Shown here in pieces: positions 42,392 to 50,108 of a stretch of 64,000 bases of DNA. Made by a program: the position numbers and the translations under genes. The DNA is from Granulosicoccus sp965214025 (lineage in GTDB: Bacteria > Pseudomonadota > Gammaproteobacteria > Granulosicoccales > Granulosicoccaceae), in assembly GCA_965214025.1 (NCBI GenBank), contig CBDCAW010000040.1:14338-78337 (forward strand). The letters run 5' to 3'. The notes under the pieces are model-generated. The model made no database searches. It saw nothing but the letters and a program-made list of their open reading frames with translations, and was not told the origin of the DNA. Every line of letters starts with the position of its first letter. The first letter of the stretch is position 1.

Positions 42392-43857
42392 TTCAAGCCT
42401 CCACGGCTGATCAGTGCGCTGGCGGCCGTCGGCCCCCAGGTGCCTGAGGTATAAGGTTTCGGTCGATACTGGTACTGCTCCCAGGCCTGACGAATGGGAT
42501 CGATCCAGGCCCAGGCAGCAGCAACCTCGTCGCGACGCATGAACAGAGTGGGCACACCGCGCACCACATCCATGATCAGCCGCTCGTAGGCGATCATGCG
42601 GCGCTTGCCGAGCAGTTCGTTGAAATCCAGGTTCAGATGTACCGGACGCAGCTGGATGTCATCACCCGAAGCTTTCACGTACACGCGCAGCTTGATGCTC
42701 TCGTCCGGCTGCATCCGGATGATGAGCTGGTTGGGTGTGGACATGCCATCGGAGGTGTCGAATATCAGGTGCGGCACCTTCTTGAAATTGATGATGATCT
42801 CGGTGACCTTCTCCTCCATGCGCTTGCCGGTACGCAGATAGAACGGCACCCCCTTCCAGCGCCACGAAGCGATCTCCGCCCGCAGCGCGACGTAGGTTTC
42901 GGTGTCGCTGCCGTTCGGAATGTCTTCGTTGTCGAGGTAGCCCGGCACCGGACCGTCGCGGTAGGCGCCGGCCTTGTATTGCCCGCGTACCGAATTCTCG
43001 ATCACGTCGGTGCCTGTGAGCGGTGTCAGCGCGCGCAATACCTTGATCTTCTCGTCGCGTACCGCGTCCGGTTCGATGCTCGCCGGCGGCTCCATGGCAA
43101 TGATCACCATCAGTTGCAGCAGATGATTCTGCACCATGTCGCGCAGCGCGCCGGTCTGGTCGTAGAACGCTCCGCGGCCTTCCACACCGAGGGTTTCCGC
43201 GATCGTTATCTGCACATCGGTGACGTGCTCACTGCGCCACAGCGGCTCGAACAAGGTGTTGCCGAAGCGCAGGGCCAGCAAATTCTGCACGGTCTCCTTG
43301 CCCAGGTAATGATCGATGCGGAAGATCTGCTCTTCCGTGAACACTTCCGACAGCCTGTCGTTGATCTCCTCCGCCGAAGCCTGATCACGGCCCAGCGGTT
43401 TTTCCAGGGCCACTCGACTGTGCGAAGTGATCAGCCCGGCCTCGTGGACCCCCTCGCAGATACGCGCGAACAGGCTCGGCGCGACCGACAGGTAGAAGAC
43501 CCGCACGATGTCGTCGCGCCCTTCCAGCATTTCGCCCAGGCCGCGATAGTCATCAGCGTTCGTGACATCCACCGGCTTGTAGTGCACATGTTCCAGGAAT
43601 TCCCGCCATTTGCCCTCATCGAACACGTCATCGCCGATGTGCTGGGGCACCTGTTCGCCGAGCTCGCGGCGAAAGCCCTCGGTATCGAAATCACTGCGCG
43701 CCACCGCGATGACGCGCGCATCGTCCGGCAACTGGCCGTCGCAGTAGCGAAAGTACATGGCCGGGATCAGCTTGCGGATCGACAGGTCGCCAGTGCCACC
43801 GAACAGGATGAAATCGAACGGCGGAACGGGTTCGTTTGATGCGAAATTGGGGATCAT
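42376..43857 (-). CDS. zwf: Glucose-6-phosphate 1-dehydrogenase
   Basis: NADP-dependent first enzyme of the pentose phosphate/Entner-Doudoroff route. The 493-residue protein has the nucleotide motif LFGGTGDLSIRKLIPA (residues 18-33) and the active-site signature RIDHYLGKETVQNLLALRFGN. It also has EKPLGRD and a C-terminal ELLGKRRMIAYERLIMDVVRGVPTLFMRRDEVAAAWAWIDPI. The length is as usual (about 490). It is divergent from edd across 244 bp that contain a HexR-like site. It is followed by pgl and hexR on the same strand with overlapping or abutting ends. Confidence 0.95.
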   Translation of the reverse strand: MIPNFASNEPVPPFDFILFGGTGDLSIRKLIPAMYFRYCDGQLPDDARVIAVARSDFDTEGFRRELGEQVPQHIGDDVFDEGKWREFLEHVHYKPVDVTNADDYRGLGEMLEGRDDIVRVFYLSVAPSLFARICEGVHEAGLITSHSRVALEKPLGRDQASAEEINDRLSEVFTEEQIFRIDHYLGKETVQNLLALRFGNTLFEPLWRSEHVTDVQITIAETLGVEGRGAFYDQTGALRDMVQNHLLQLMVIIAMEPPASIEPDAVRDEKIKVLRALTPLTGTDVIENSVRGQYKAGAYRDGPVPGYLDNEDIPNGSDTETYVALRAEIASWRWKGVPFYLRTGKRMEEKVTEIIINFKKVPHLIFDTSDGMSTPNQLIIRMQPDESIKLRVYVKASGDDIQLRPVHLNLDFNELLGKRRMIAYERLIMDVVRGVPTLFMRRDEVAAAWAWIDPIRQAWEQYQYRPKPYTSGTWGPTAASALISRGGLKWNED

Positions 43858-43916
43858 GGAAGTTGATCGGTTGACTCGTTGATGAATGCGGCAGACAGAC
43901 AGCGAGGTCGATACCT

Positions 43917-43931
43917 TGTAATTTTACTACA
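43917..43931. promoter_or_regulatory. HexR-like operator between zwf and edd
   Basis: TGTAATTTTACTACA fits the palindromic pattern TGTARTnnnAYTACA, which resembles the HexR motif known from gammaproteobacteria (TGTAATTAAATTACA). It lies 60 bp upstream of zwf and 170 bp upstream of edd. A -10-like TAAAAT on the zwf strand overlaps it. Confidence 0.7.
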
Positions 43932-44101
43932 GGAAACGGAGGGCGAACGTTCGGGTTCGATGCGGCATTCGAGCCTGCCCGACTGCATCGAGACACAAGC
44001 GCTGTCGTCTTGACGCCCGGCCCGCTTCTCCATTCGAAGCTGACCCACGCCTGTGCCATACTGCGTAGCAATCTTACAGCACTCTTGAGGCACACCGAAT
44101 C

Positions 44102-45811
44102 ATGTCAGATCTGAATGACACGATCGCCAGCGTCACCCGGCGCATACAGCAACGCAGCGAGGCTGCCCGCGGCCACTATCTCGCACGAGTGGATCGTTTG
44201 TCCAGGCAGCACCCGCAGCGTGGCAGCCTCTCCTGCACGAACCTGGCGCATGCGGTGGCGGCCTCGCCCGCTGCCGACAAGATAATACTGCAGGCCGAGA
44301 AACAACCGAACCTGGGTATCGTCACCTCTTACAACGACATGCTCTCGGCGCACCAGCCTTATCAGACCTACCCCGATCTCATCAAGGAGGCGGTCCGGCA
44401 GGTCGGCGCCACGGCCCAGGTTGCCGGTGGCACGCCGGCCATGTGCGACGGCGTCACGCAGGGCATGCCGGGCATGGAGCTGTCACTGTTCAGCCGCGAT
44501 GTCATCGCGATGTCCACCGCCATCGCGTTGTCGCACAACATGTTCGACGCAGCCGTCTATCTCGGCATCTGTGACAAGATCGTGCCCGGTCTGCTGATGG
44601 GTGCCCTGAGCTTCGGTCACCTGCCCTCGGTCTTCGTGCCGGCCGGGCCGATGACCACGGGCCTGCCCAACAAGGAGAAGGCGAGAACGCGCCAGCTGTA
44701 CGCCGAAGGCAAGGCAACCCGAGACGATCTGCTCGCATCGGAGAGCGCCTCCTACCACGGCCCCGGTACCTGCACCTTCTACGGTACCGCGAACAGCAAC
44801 CAGATGATGATGGAAGTGATGGGCCTGCATATGCCGGGGGCCGCTTTCATCAATCCGGGCACGCCCTTGCGTGACGCGCTGACCAGTGCCGCCGCGCAGC
44901 GGGCCATGCAGATCACGATGCGCGGCAACGAGTACACACCCATCGGCCGTGTCGTCGATGAGAAGGCCATCGTCAACGCAATCGTCGGCCTGCTGGCCAC
45001 CGGTGGCTCCACCAACCATACCCTGCACCTGGTGGCCATCGCTCGCGCCGCCGGCATCACCATCGACTGGGACGATTTCAACACCCTGAGCCGCACGGTA
45101 CCGTTGCTAACGCATGTTTATCCGAGCGGTCAGGCCGACGTCAACCAGTTCCACGCCGCCGGTGGCATGGCCTTGGTGATCCGCGAACTGCTCGATGCCG
45201 GCCTGATGCACGAAGACGTCAGAACAGTGGCGGGTGACTCGGGGCTGCGGCAGTACACGCAGGAGCCCTGGCTCGACGACGGCCGAATCAGCTGGCGTGA
45301 AGGGCCTGCCGAATCAGCCGACGACTCGATCATATCGTCGGCCGACAAGCCTTTTCTGAACGACGGGGGGCTGCGCCTGATGTCCGGTAACCTGGGGCGT
45401 GCCGTGGTCAAGACTTCAGCCGTCAAGGACGCCCACCGCATCATCGAGGCACCGGCGGCGGTGTTTCATTCGCAGGGCGAACTCAAGGACGCATTCGAGG
45501 CGGGTCAGCTCGAACGTGATTTCATCGCGGTCGTCCAATATCAAGGGCCGCGAGCCAATGGCATGCCCGAGCTGCACAAGCTCACGCCCCTGCTCGGCGT
45601 GCTGCTCGATCGTGGCTTCAAGGTGGCGCTGGTCACCGACGGTCGCATGTCAGGTGCTTCCGGAAAGGTTCCCGCGGCCATTCACGTATCGCCGGAGTGC
45701 AAGCTTGGCGGAGCGCTGGCCAAGGTGCGTGATGGCGACATGATTCGCCTGGATACCACTACCGGTGAATTGCAGGCACTGGTCGATGAGCAGGAATGGG
45801 GGGGCGCGTGA
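44102..45811 (+). CDS. edd: Phosphogluconate dehydratase (Edd), 3' end frameshifted
   Basis: Entner-Doudoroff dehydratase, converting 6-phosphogluconate to KDPG. The frame has the Edd motifs GIVTSYNDMLSAHQPY, TPAMCDGVTQGMPGMELSLFSRDVIAMSTAIALSHNMFDAAVYLGICDKI (iron-sulfur Cys) and ATGGSTNHTLHLVAIARAAG. As written it ends at TGA 45809-45811. One G fewer in the seven-G run (45798-45804) would continue as AREAAPVDLSPNAEDIGREL through FEDH to TGA 45930-45932, giving about 609 residues, as in Escherichia coli (603). The eda ATG follows directly. The indel may be a sequencing error; Edd identity is certain. Confidence 0.92.
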   Translation: MSDLNDTIASVTRRIQQRSEAARGHYLARVDRLSRQHPQRGSLSCTNLAHAVAASPAADKIILQAEKQPNLGIVTSYNDMLSAHQPYQTYPDLIKEAVRQVGATAQVAGGTPAMCDGVTQGMPGMELSLFSRDVIAMSTAIALSHNMFDAAVYLGICDKIVPGLLMGALSFGHLPSVFVPAGPMTTGLPNKEKARTRQLYAEGKATRDDLLASESASYHGPGTCTFYGTANSNQMMMEVMGLHMPGAAFINPGTPLRDALTSAAAQRAMQITMRGNEYTPIGRVVDEKAIVNAIVGLLATGGSTNHTLHLVAIARAAGITIDWDDFNTLSRTVPLLTHVYPSGQADVNQFHAAGGMALVIRELLDAGLMHEDVRTVAGDSGLRQYTQEPWLDDGRISWREGPAESADDSIISSADKPFLNDGGLRLMSGNLGRAVVKTSAVKDAHRIIEAPAAVFHSQGELKDAFEAGQLERDFIAVVQYQGPRANGMPELHKLTPLLGVLLDRGFKVALVTDGRMSGASGKVPAAIHVSPECKLGGALAKVRDGDMIRLDTTTGELQALVDEQEWGGA

Positions 45812-45932
45812 AGCGGCTCCGGTCGACCTGTCGCCGAATGCGGAAGACATCGGGCGCGAACTGTTCGGCGGTTTCCGGCAACATGTGAGCACCGCCGAAA
45901 CCGGTGCGGTCAGCCTTTTCGAGGATCACTGA

Positions 45933-46560
45933 ATGGAAACGCGAGAACTCATGCAGGTGGCACCGGTCATCCCGGTGCTGGTGATAGACGACGTCGCACA
46001 TGCCACGCCCCTGGCCGAGGCGCTGGTAGCCGGTGGCCTGAGCGTGCTGGAGGTCACCTTGCGCACGCCGGTGGCGATGGCGGCCATGCAGGCGATGGCG
46101 GCCGTCGAGGGCGCTATCGTCGGTGTCGGCACCGCGCTGAGCGCGGCAGACCTGAAACGCTCACAGGACAACGGTGCCACGTTTGCAGTAACACCGGGCT
46201 TCACCCGTAGCCTGGGTGAAACCGCACAGTCCATCGGCCTGCCTCTGCTTCCCGGCGTCATGACGCCTGCCGAGATCATCGAGGCACGCGACCTCGGCTA
46301 CACGGCACTGAAGTTCTTTCCGGCCGAGCAGGCTGGCGGCACGGCCTTGCTAAAGGCATTCTCGGGTCCGTTCCCACGACACGGTGTTCTGCCCTACCGG
46401 CGGCATCGATGCTGTCAAGGCGAAAGATTACCTTGCATTGTCGAACGTACTGTGTGTAGGTGGCTCATGGGTGGCACCTTCGGCCATGATGAAAGCCGGT
46501 GACTGGGAAGGTATCACCGAACTTGCCCGGCAAAGCGTGGAGGCGTTGAAACGAACTTGA
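45933..46560 (+). pseudogene. eda: KDPG aldolase (eda), frameshifted near residue 148
   Basis: 2-keto-3-deoxy-6-phosphogluconate aldolase cleaves KDPG to pyruvate and glyceraldehyde 3-phosphate. The first part has MQVAPVIPVLVIDDVAHATPLAEALVAGGLSVLEVTLRT, VGVGTALSAADLKRSQDNGATFAVTPG and the Schiff-base Lys motif YTALKFFPAEQAGG. An extra C in the CCC run (about 46373-46375) breaks the frame. The correct C-terminus (GIDAVKAKDYLALSNVLCVGG...TELARQSVEALKRT) continues in the next frame to TGA 46558-46560, total about 208 residues. The uncorrected frame stops at 46502. The indel may be an assembly error. edd and eda abut. Confidence 0.85.
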
Positions 46561-46642
46561 AGCAGGCCTTGGCAAGGTCTGCGGCAAGATGATATCGAAT
46601 GGGTTGTGCATCCCTGGGTGTTGGTGTTGCTAAAATGCAACT

Positions 46643-46673
46643 TGTAATCGTGAAAATGACAATTTCGATTACA
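46643..46673. promoter_or_regulatory. 31-bp inverted repeat upstream of the porin gene
   Basis: TGTAATCG (46643-46650) and CGATTACA (46666-46673) are perfect inverted repeats 15 nt apart, ending 31 bp before the porin ATG. The arms share the TGTAAT/ATTACA core with the HexR-like site at 43917, but the spacing is different. It could be a regulatory site. The AT-rich stretch between the arms probably includes the promoter. Confidence 0.45.
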
Positions 46674-46704
46674 CTGGATACTCCTCAACCCATGCGAGAT
46701 TGCA

Positions 46705-47721
46705 ATGAACAAGAAGTCACTGATATTCGCCACCGCGGCGTTGACGCTAGGAAGCAGTCCCCTTCTGGCCCAGGACACCATCATCAGTGAACTGGATGCC
46801 AGTATCAGGCTGGGCCTGGGCCTCGACAGCGAACCGGAGACCGACCTGTCATTCCGCAACTGGGGTTCGCGTCTGCGCTGGAACGGCGCTGCCGATATCC
46901 CGAACTCCAACACCGCCGTCATCAGCTATCTCGAATTCGGCTTCGATCAGGATGACGGCGTCTCGGGAACGCGGCAGGGCTGGGTCGGCGCCCAGGGCGA
47001 TTTCGGCACCGTCAAGGGCGGCAAGCAGTATCGCGCCTTCTACGATGCCGTCAGCTCGATCACGGATATCGCATGGTGGAACAGCTGTTTCTACGCCATC
47101 GGCTGTAGCCGCCAGAGTTCGGTGGTCAAGTACTCCAACGACCTTCTCGTCGAAGGCGGCGATCTGATGGGTTCGGCCACGCTCGAACCAGGTGATGTCA
47201 ACGACGACGTGCTCGATCAGCTTGATCTCGGCGGGCGCTTCGCTATCGGCAATGGCATGACCGTGGGTGCCGCCATCAGCATCGGCTCGGAGGATACCGA
47301 TGGGCCAGACGTGGATGTGATCGATCCGGTGACGGGTGTCGTCATAAGTTCCGGGCCGAGCGACGCGGAATCGGGTCTCGCGCTCGGCGTCGGTGCCACC
47401 ACCACCATCAACGACATGGATATCGGCGCCATATTCGAATACGCGTCAGACGACTACATCGGTGGCGAAGACGACGGTTTCCTGATCGAGGGTGCGGTTA
47501 CCAGAGGCCCCACCTATGGTGTCGTCGGTATCGCGGATGATGGTGGCACACCCTTCTTCCTGACGCTGGGCTACATGAAAACGCTGATCGAAGACCGTGC
47601 GCTGATGTACTTCGAAGCTGGCGTGGATGACCCCGACACCGAAGACACCGACCTCAATGTCAGCGCTCGCGCCGTACTGGTGTTCAACTTCGACGTGTTC
47701 TCGACGGAAATCGCACAATAG
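46705..47721 (+). CDS. Outer membrane porin
   Basis: The 338-residue protein has a signal peptide (SLIFATAALTLGSSPLLAQ). It is a beta-barrel porin of the gram-negative general type: WGSRLRWNGAADIP, YLEFGFDQDDG, RQGWVGAQGDFGTVKGGKQYRAFYDAV (pore loop 3-like segment) and a final strand ending near VFNFDVFSTEIAQ. The C-terminus does not end in Phe, as many porins do. Its place next to the HexR-controlled edd-eda genes suggests sugar-linked expression, but the substrate cannot be told. It is followed by a good terminator at 47758-47789. Confidence 0.88.
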   Translation: MNKKSLIFATAALTLGSSPLLAQDTIISELDASIRLGLGLDSEPETDLSFRNWGSRLRWNGAADIPNSNTAVISYLEFGFDQDDGVSGTRQGWVGAQGDFGTVKGGKQYRAFYDAVSSITDIAWWNSCFYAIGCSRQSSVVKYSNDLLVEGGDLMGSATLEPGDVNDDVLDQLDLGGRFAIGNGMTVGAAISIGSEDTDGPDVDVIDPVTGVVISSGPSDAESGLALGVGATTTINDMDIGAIFEYASDDYIGGEDDGFLIEGAVTRGPTYGVVGIADDGGTPFFLTLGYMKTLIEDRALMYFEAGVDDPDTEDTDLNVSARAVLVFNFDVFSTEIAQ

Positions 47722-47757
47722 TCCCAAGATCGGTACTGCCAGATCGGAAGTGATACC

Positions 47758-47789
47758 TCGGGCCGTCAAGGAGGGTGGCCCGAATTTTT
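47758..47789 (+). terminator. Intrinsic terminator of the porin gene
   Basis: TCGGGCC (47758-47764) and GGCCCGA (47777-47783) form a 7-bp GC-rich stem with a 12-nt loop, followed by a T-run (47785-47789). It sits 37 bp after the porin stop. Confidence 0.8.
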
Positions 47790-47790
47790 A

Positions 47791-47972
47791 ACCCTGACTG
47801 CCCAACCCTGACTGCCCAACCCTGACTGCCCAACCCTGACTTCCGGACCCTGACTTCCGGACCCTGACTTCCGGACCCTGACTCCCGGACCCTGACTCCC
47901 GGACCCTGACTCCCGGACCCTGACTCCCGGACCCTGACTCCCGGACCCTGACTCCCGGACCCTGACTCCCGG
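47791..47972. repeat. 14-bp minisatellite, 13 tandem copies in three blocks
   Basis: Thirteen perfect 14-bp units run without gaps. Three are ACCCTGACTGCCCA (47791-47832), three are ACCCTGACTTCCGG (47833-47874), and seven are ACCCTGACTCCCGG (47875-47972). It lies between the porin terminator and the 3' end of the antiporter operon. Minus-strand open frames through it are an artefact of the repeat, not a supported gene. Confidence 0.95.
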
Positions 47973-48027
47973 ATCAGAGCCTTGCGAACCGGGACAGGCC
48001 CGCGGGAAGGGGCCCACCGCAAGGAAG

Positions 48028-49713
48028 CTAAAGCAGATTCGAAAACAGCACGATCATCATGATCACGGTGACCACCACCATCATGCTGTTCACGCTCCAG
48101 CCACGGGCCAGCAACGCCCCGGGTTGAGCGACCTTCATCAGCGACTGAACTCCCTTGCCCAGCACGACCATGGCCCCGGCTCGCGCCTTGTCGTTCACAT
48201 CGACAACGGCACCCACCACACCCGGCATGATCGACGGTATCCATTTACGGTAGACCACATCGCTGTCGATGTTGGTCGCGCGCACCTCAGGCGGATGCCG
48301 GTGAGTCTTCATCAGGAACACGAACGCCAACAACGCAAAGCACAGCAGCTGCATCTGTGTCAGTACATGACTGATGCCGTAGGGATGGTAATCCACCTCA
48401 TAGGGCAAGAGGCTGTACAGCAAGCCCGGGAACACGCCAAGCCCGACACAGAGGACCGCGGCGATGATCATCGCGTACCGCATGTGCCTCGGTGCTTCCA
48501 GCGGCCGCTTGCCACTGTCGTGAGCGAAGAAGGTGAAGTACGGAATCTTGATACCCGAATGGCTCAGCACGCCGGCCGAGGCGATCACCAGGCATAGCCA
48601 GACGATATAGTAGCCGTTCCCGGCCGATGCGCTGAGAATCAGTGATTTGGACACGAAACCGCTGAACAGCGGGAAGGCGGAGATCGAGGCGGCACCGATC
48701 AAGCAGCAGACCATGGTCACCGGCATCGACTTGTAGAGCCCGCCGAGCTCCGACGCCTTCGATGTGCCGGTACGGTACAGCACCGCACCCACGCTCATGA
48801 ACAGCAGGGCCTTGTACAGGATGTGGCAGAAGGCATGAGCGGCCGTACCGTTGATCGCCATGTCGGTGCCGATACCGATGCCGACCACCATGAAGCCGAG
48901 CTGGTTGTTCAGGCTGTAGGCAAGCACTCGTCGAAGGTCGTTCTCGATCTCGGCAAAGAAGATGGGAAACAGCGTCATGACCGCACCGATATACACAAGG
49001 ATCTCGGTACCGGCATAGCCGCGTGCCAACGTGTAGATGGCCATCTTGGTGGTGAATGCGGAAAGAATGACCGTACCGGTGACGGTCGCCGCCGGGTAGG
49101 CATCCTGCAGCCAGTTGTGCAGCAGCGGGAAGGCGCACTTGATGCCGATGGCCAGGAAGATCAGCCAGGTTCCGGTACTGACCAGACCAAGGTGCTCGAA
49201 GGCGATCGAACCGGTATCCTGATAATGCAACAGCAGCCCTGCCAGCAGCATGACCCCGGAAAGCACCTGAATGATCAGGTAGCGCATGCCGGTGGCGAAC
49301 GAGGCCGGCGTGCGCCGCGCCCAGATCAGGAACACCGACGAGATTGCCGTGCCCTCCCACCAGATGAACAGCGTGATCAGGTCGCCGGCGAACACCCCAC
49401 CGATGGCCGACCCGGCATAAGCCAATGCCGCGACCTGCTGAATGCGATCCTCGACATGCCAGGCGTACAGGCCGGACAGGAAGGCGGCGATGGAGAAGAT
49501 AATACCGAATACCAGCGACAGCTTGTCCACCCGCATGAAGGTGAGCTGGAAACCCAGCATGTCGACCTGGGCATGCAGGCCATGCTCGAAGCTCAGCATC
49601 GCGAACAGCGCGACGATCGGTGTACCGAGCATCAGCAGCCCACGCCAGCGCGACGCCAGCAGCGGCAGGATCGCTGCCGCGATCAGGTAGATCAGAGGAG
49701 GTTCGAACAGCAT
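48028..49713 (-). CDS. Multisubunit cation/proton antiporter, NuoL/MrpD-like subunit (third large subunit)
   Basis: A 561-residue membrane protein of the proton-conducting NuoL/M/N-MrpA/D family with about 14 helices. Key ionisable residues are kept: Glu in TM5 (LFIWWEGTAISSVFLIW) and Lys in TM7 (LAIGIKCAFPLLHNWLQDAYPAATVTGTVILSAFTTKMAIYTLA). Broken-helix segments are in place. The C-terminus is long and includes an amphipathic helix-like stretch (KWIPSIMPGVVGAVVDVNDKARAG), as in a lateral-helix tail. It is the last gene of the operon. The ATG overlaps the previous stop by one base (TGATG). It is assigned to cation/proton antiport by its neighbours. Confidence 0.87.
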   Translation of the reverse strand: MLFEPPLIYLIAAAILPLLASRWRGLLMLGTPIVALFAMLSFEHGLHAQVDMLGFQLTFMRVDKLSLVFGIIFSIAAFLSGLYAWHVEDRIQQVAALAYAGSAIGGVFAGDLITLFIWWEGTAISSVFLIWARRTPASFATGMRYLIIQVLSGVMLLAGLLLHYQDTGSIAFEHLGLVSTGTWLIFLAIGIKCAFPLLHNWLQDAYPAATVTGTVILSAFTTKMAIYTLARGYAGTEILVYIGAVMTLFPIFFAEIENDLRRVLAYSLNNQLGFMVVGIGIGTDMAINGTAAHAFCHILYKALLFMSVGAVLYRTGTSKASELGGLYKSMPVTMVCCLIGAASISAFPLFSGFVSKSLILSASAGNGYYIVWLCLVIASAGVLSHSGIKIPYFTFFAHDSGKRPLEAPRHMRYAMIIAAVLCVGLGVFPGLLYSLLPYEVDYHPYGISHVLTQMQLLCFALLAFVFLMKTHRHPPEVRATNIDSDVVYRKWIPSIMPGVVGAVVDVNDKARAGAMVVLGKGVQSLMKVAQPGALLARGWSVNSMMVVVTVIMMIVLFSNLL

Positions 49714-50108
49714 CAGCGATGACCCTCCGATGAGTTCCCGTCCGATGCCGAGCCGTCCATGGCCAGCCGTTCGGTGCCGGCCTCCGGGTAGGTTTCGCCA
49801 TCCACGCCGAACGGGGAATAAAAGCTCTCGTCACGCCGGATCAGGGTCCGTAGCAGCTTTGCACCCAGCACGATCGCGGTAAAAGAGACGAAACCGACAA
49901 TGGCATAGAAGCCCGGGAACCCTTCGCCAGGCACCTCGGTGTGCCGGTGAATGACGAAGTCGAGCAGGAACAGCACCGCGCACAACACACCCAGACCAAC
50001 GATCAGCCGCTGAACGGCGGCCGGACTGTCGACCCAGAGAAAATACTGCGCCAGCGCCGGAAAACGGCCGGTGTCTCTCGGCTGGTCGTCGCTATTCTCT
50101 ATCGCCAT
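49713..50108 (-). CDS. Small two-helix membrane protein in the antiporter operon
   Basis: A 131-residue protein with two predicted transmembrane helices (VQRLIVGLGVLCAVLFLLDFVIH and GFYAIVGFVSFTAIVLGAKLL). It has a hydrophilic N-terminus and an acidic/Ser-rich C-terminal tail. I do not recognise a family for it. It lies between two MrpD-like genes and overlaps both (10 bp upstream, 1 bp downstream), so it is translated with the complex and may be an accessory subunit. The start MAIENS (50108) was chosen because the longer frame would run deep into the previous gene. Confidence 0.75.
   Translation of the reverse strand: MAIENSDDQPRDTGRFPALAQYFLWVDSPAAVQRLIVGLGVLCAVLFLLDFVIHRHTEVPGEGFPGFYAIVGFVSFTAIVLGAKLLRTLIRRDESFYSPFGVDGETYPEAGTERLAMDGSASDGNSSEGHR

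Larger units (their letters stand above)
47722..48027. other. Intergenic region between convergent genes
   Basis: This 306-bp stretch separates the convergent porin gene and the last gene of the antiporter operon. It holds only the porin terminator and the 14-bp minisatellite. No gene is supported in it. Confidence 0.8.

Noticed and set aside
47684..48244. Long minus-strand open frames through the minisatellite encoding Gly/Ser/Arg/Glu repeats
   Set aside because: The 14-bp repeat keeps a frame open by chance. The peptide is pure repeat translation, overlaps the antiporter gene end and has no start context.
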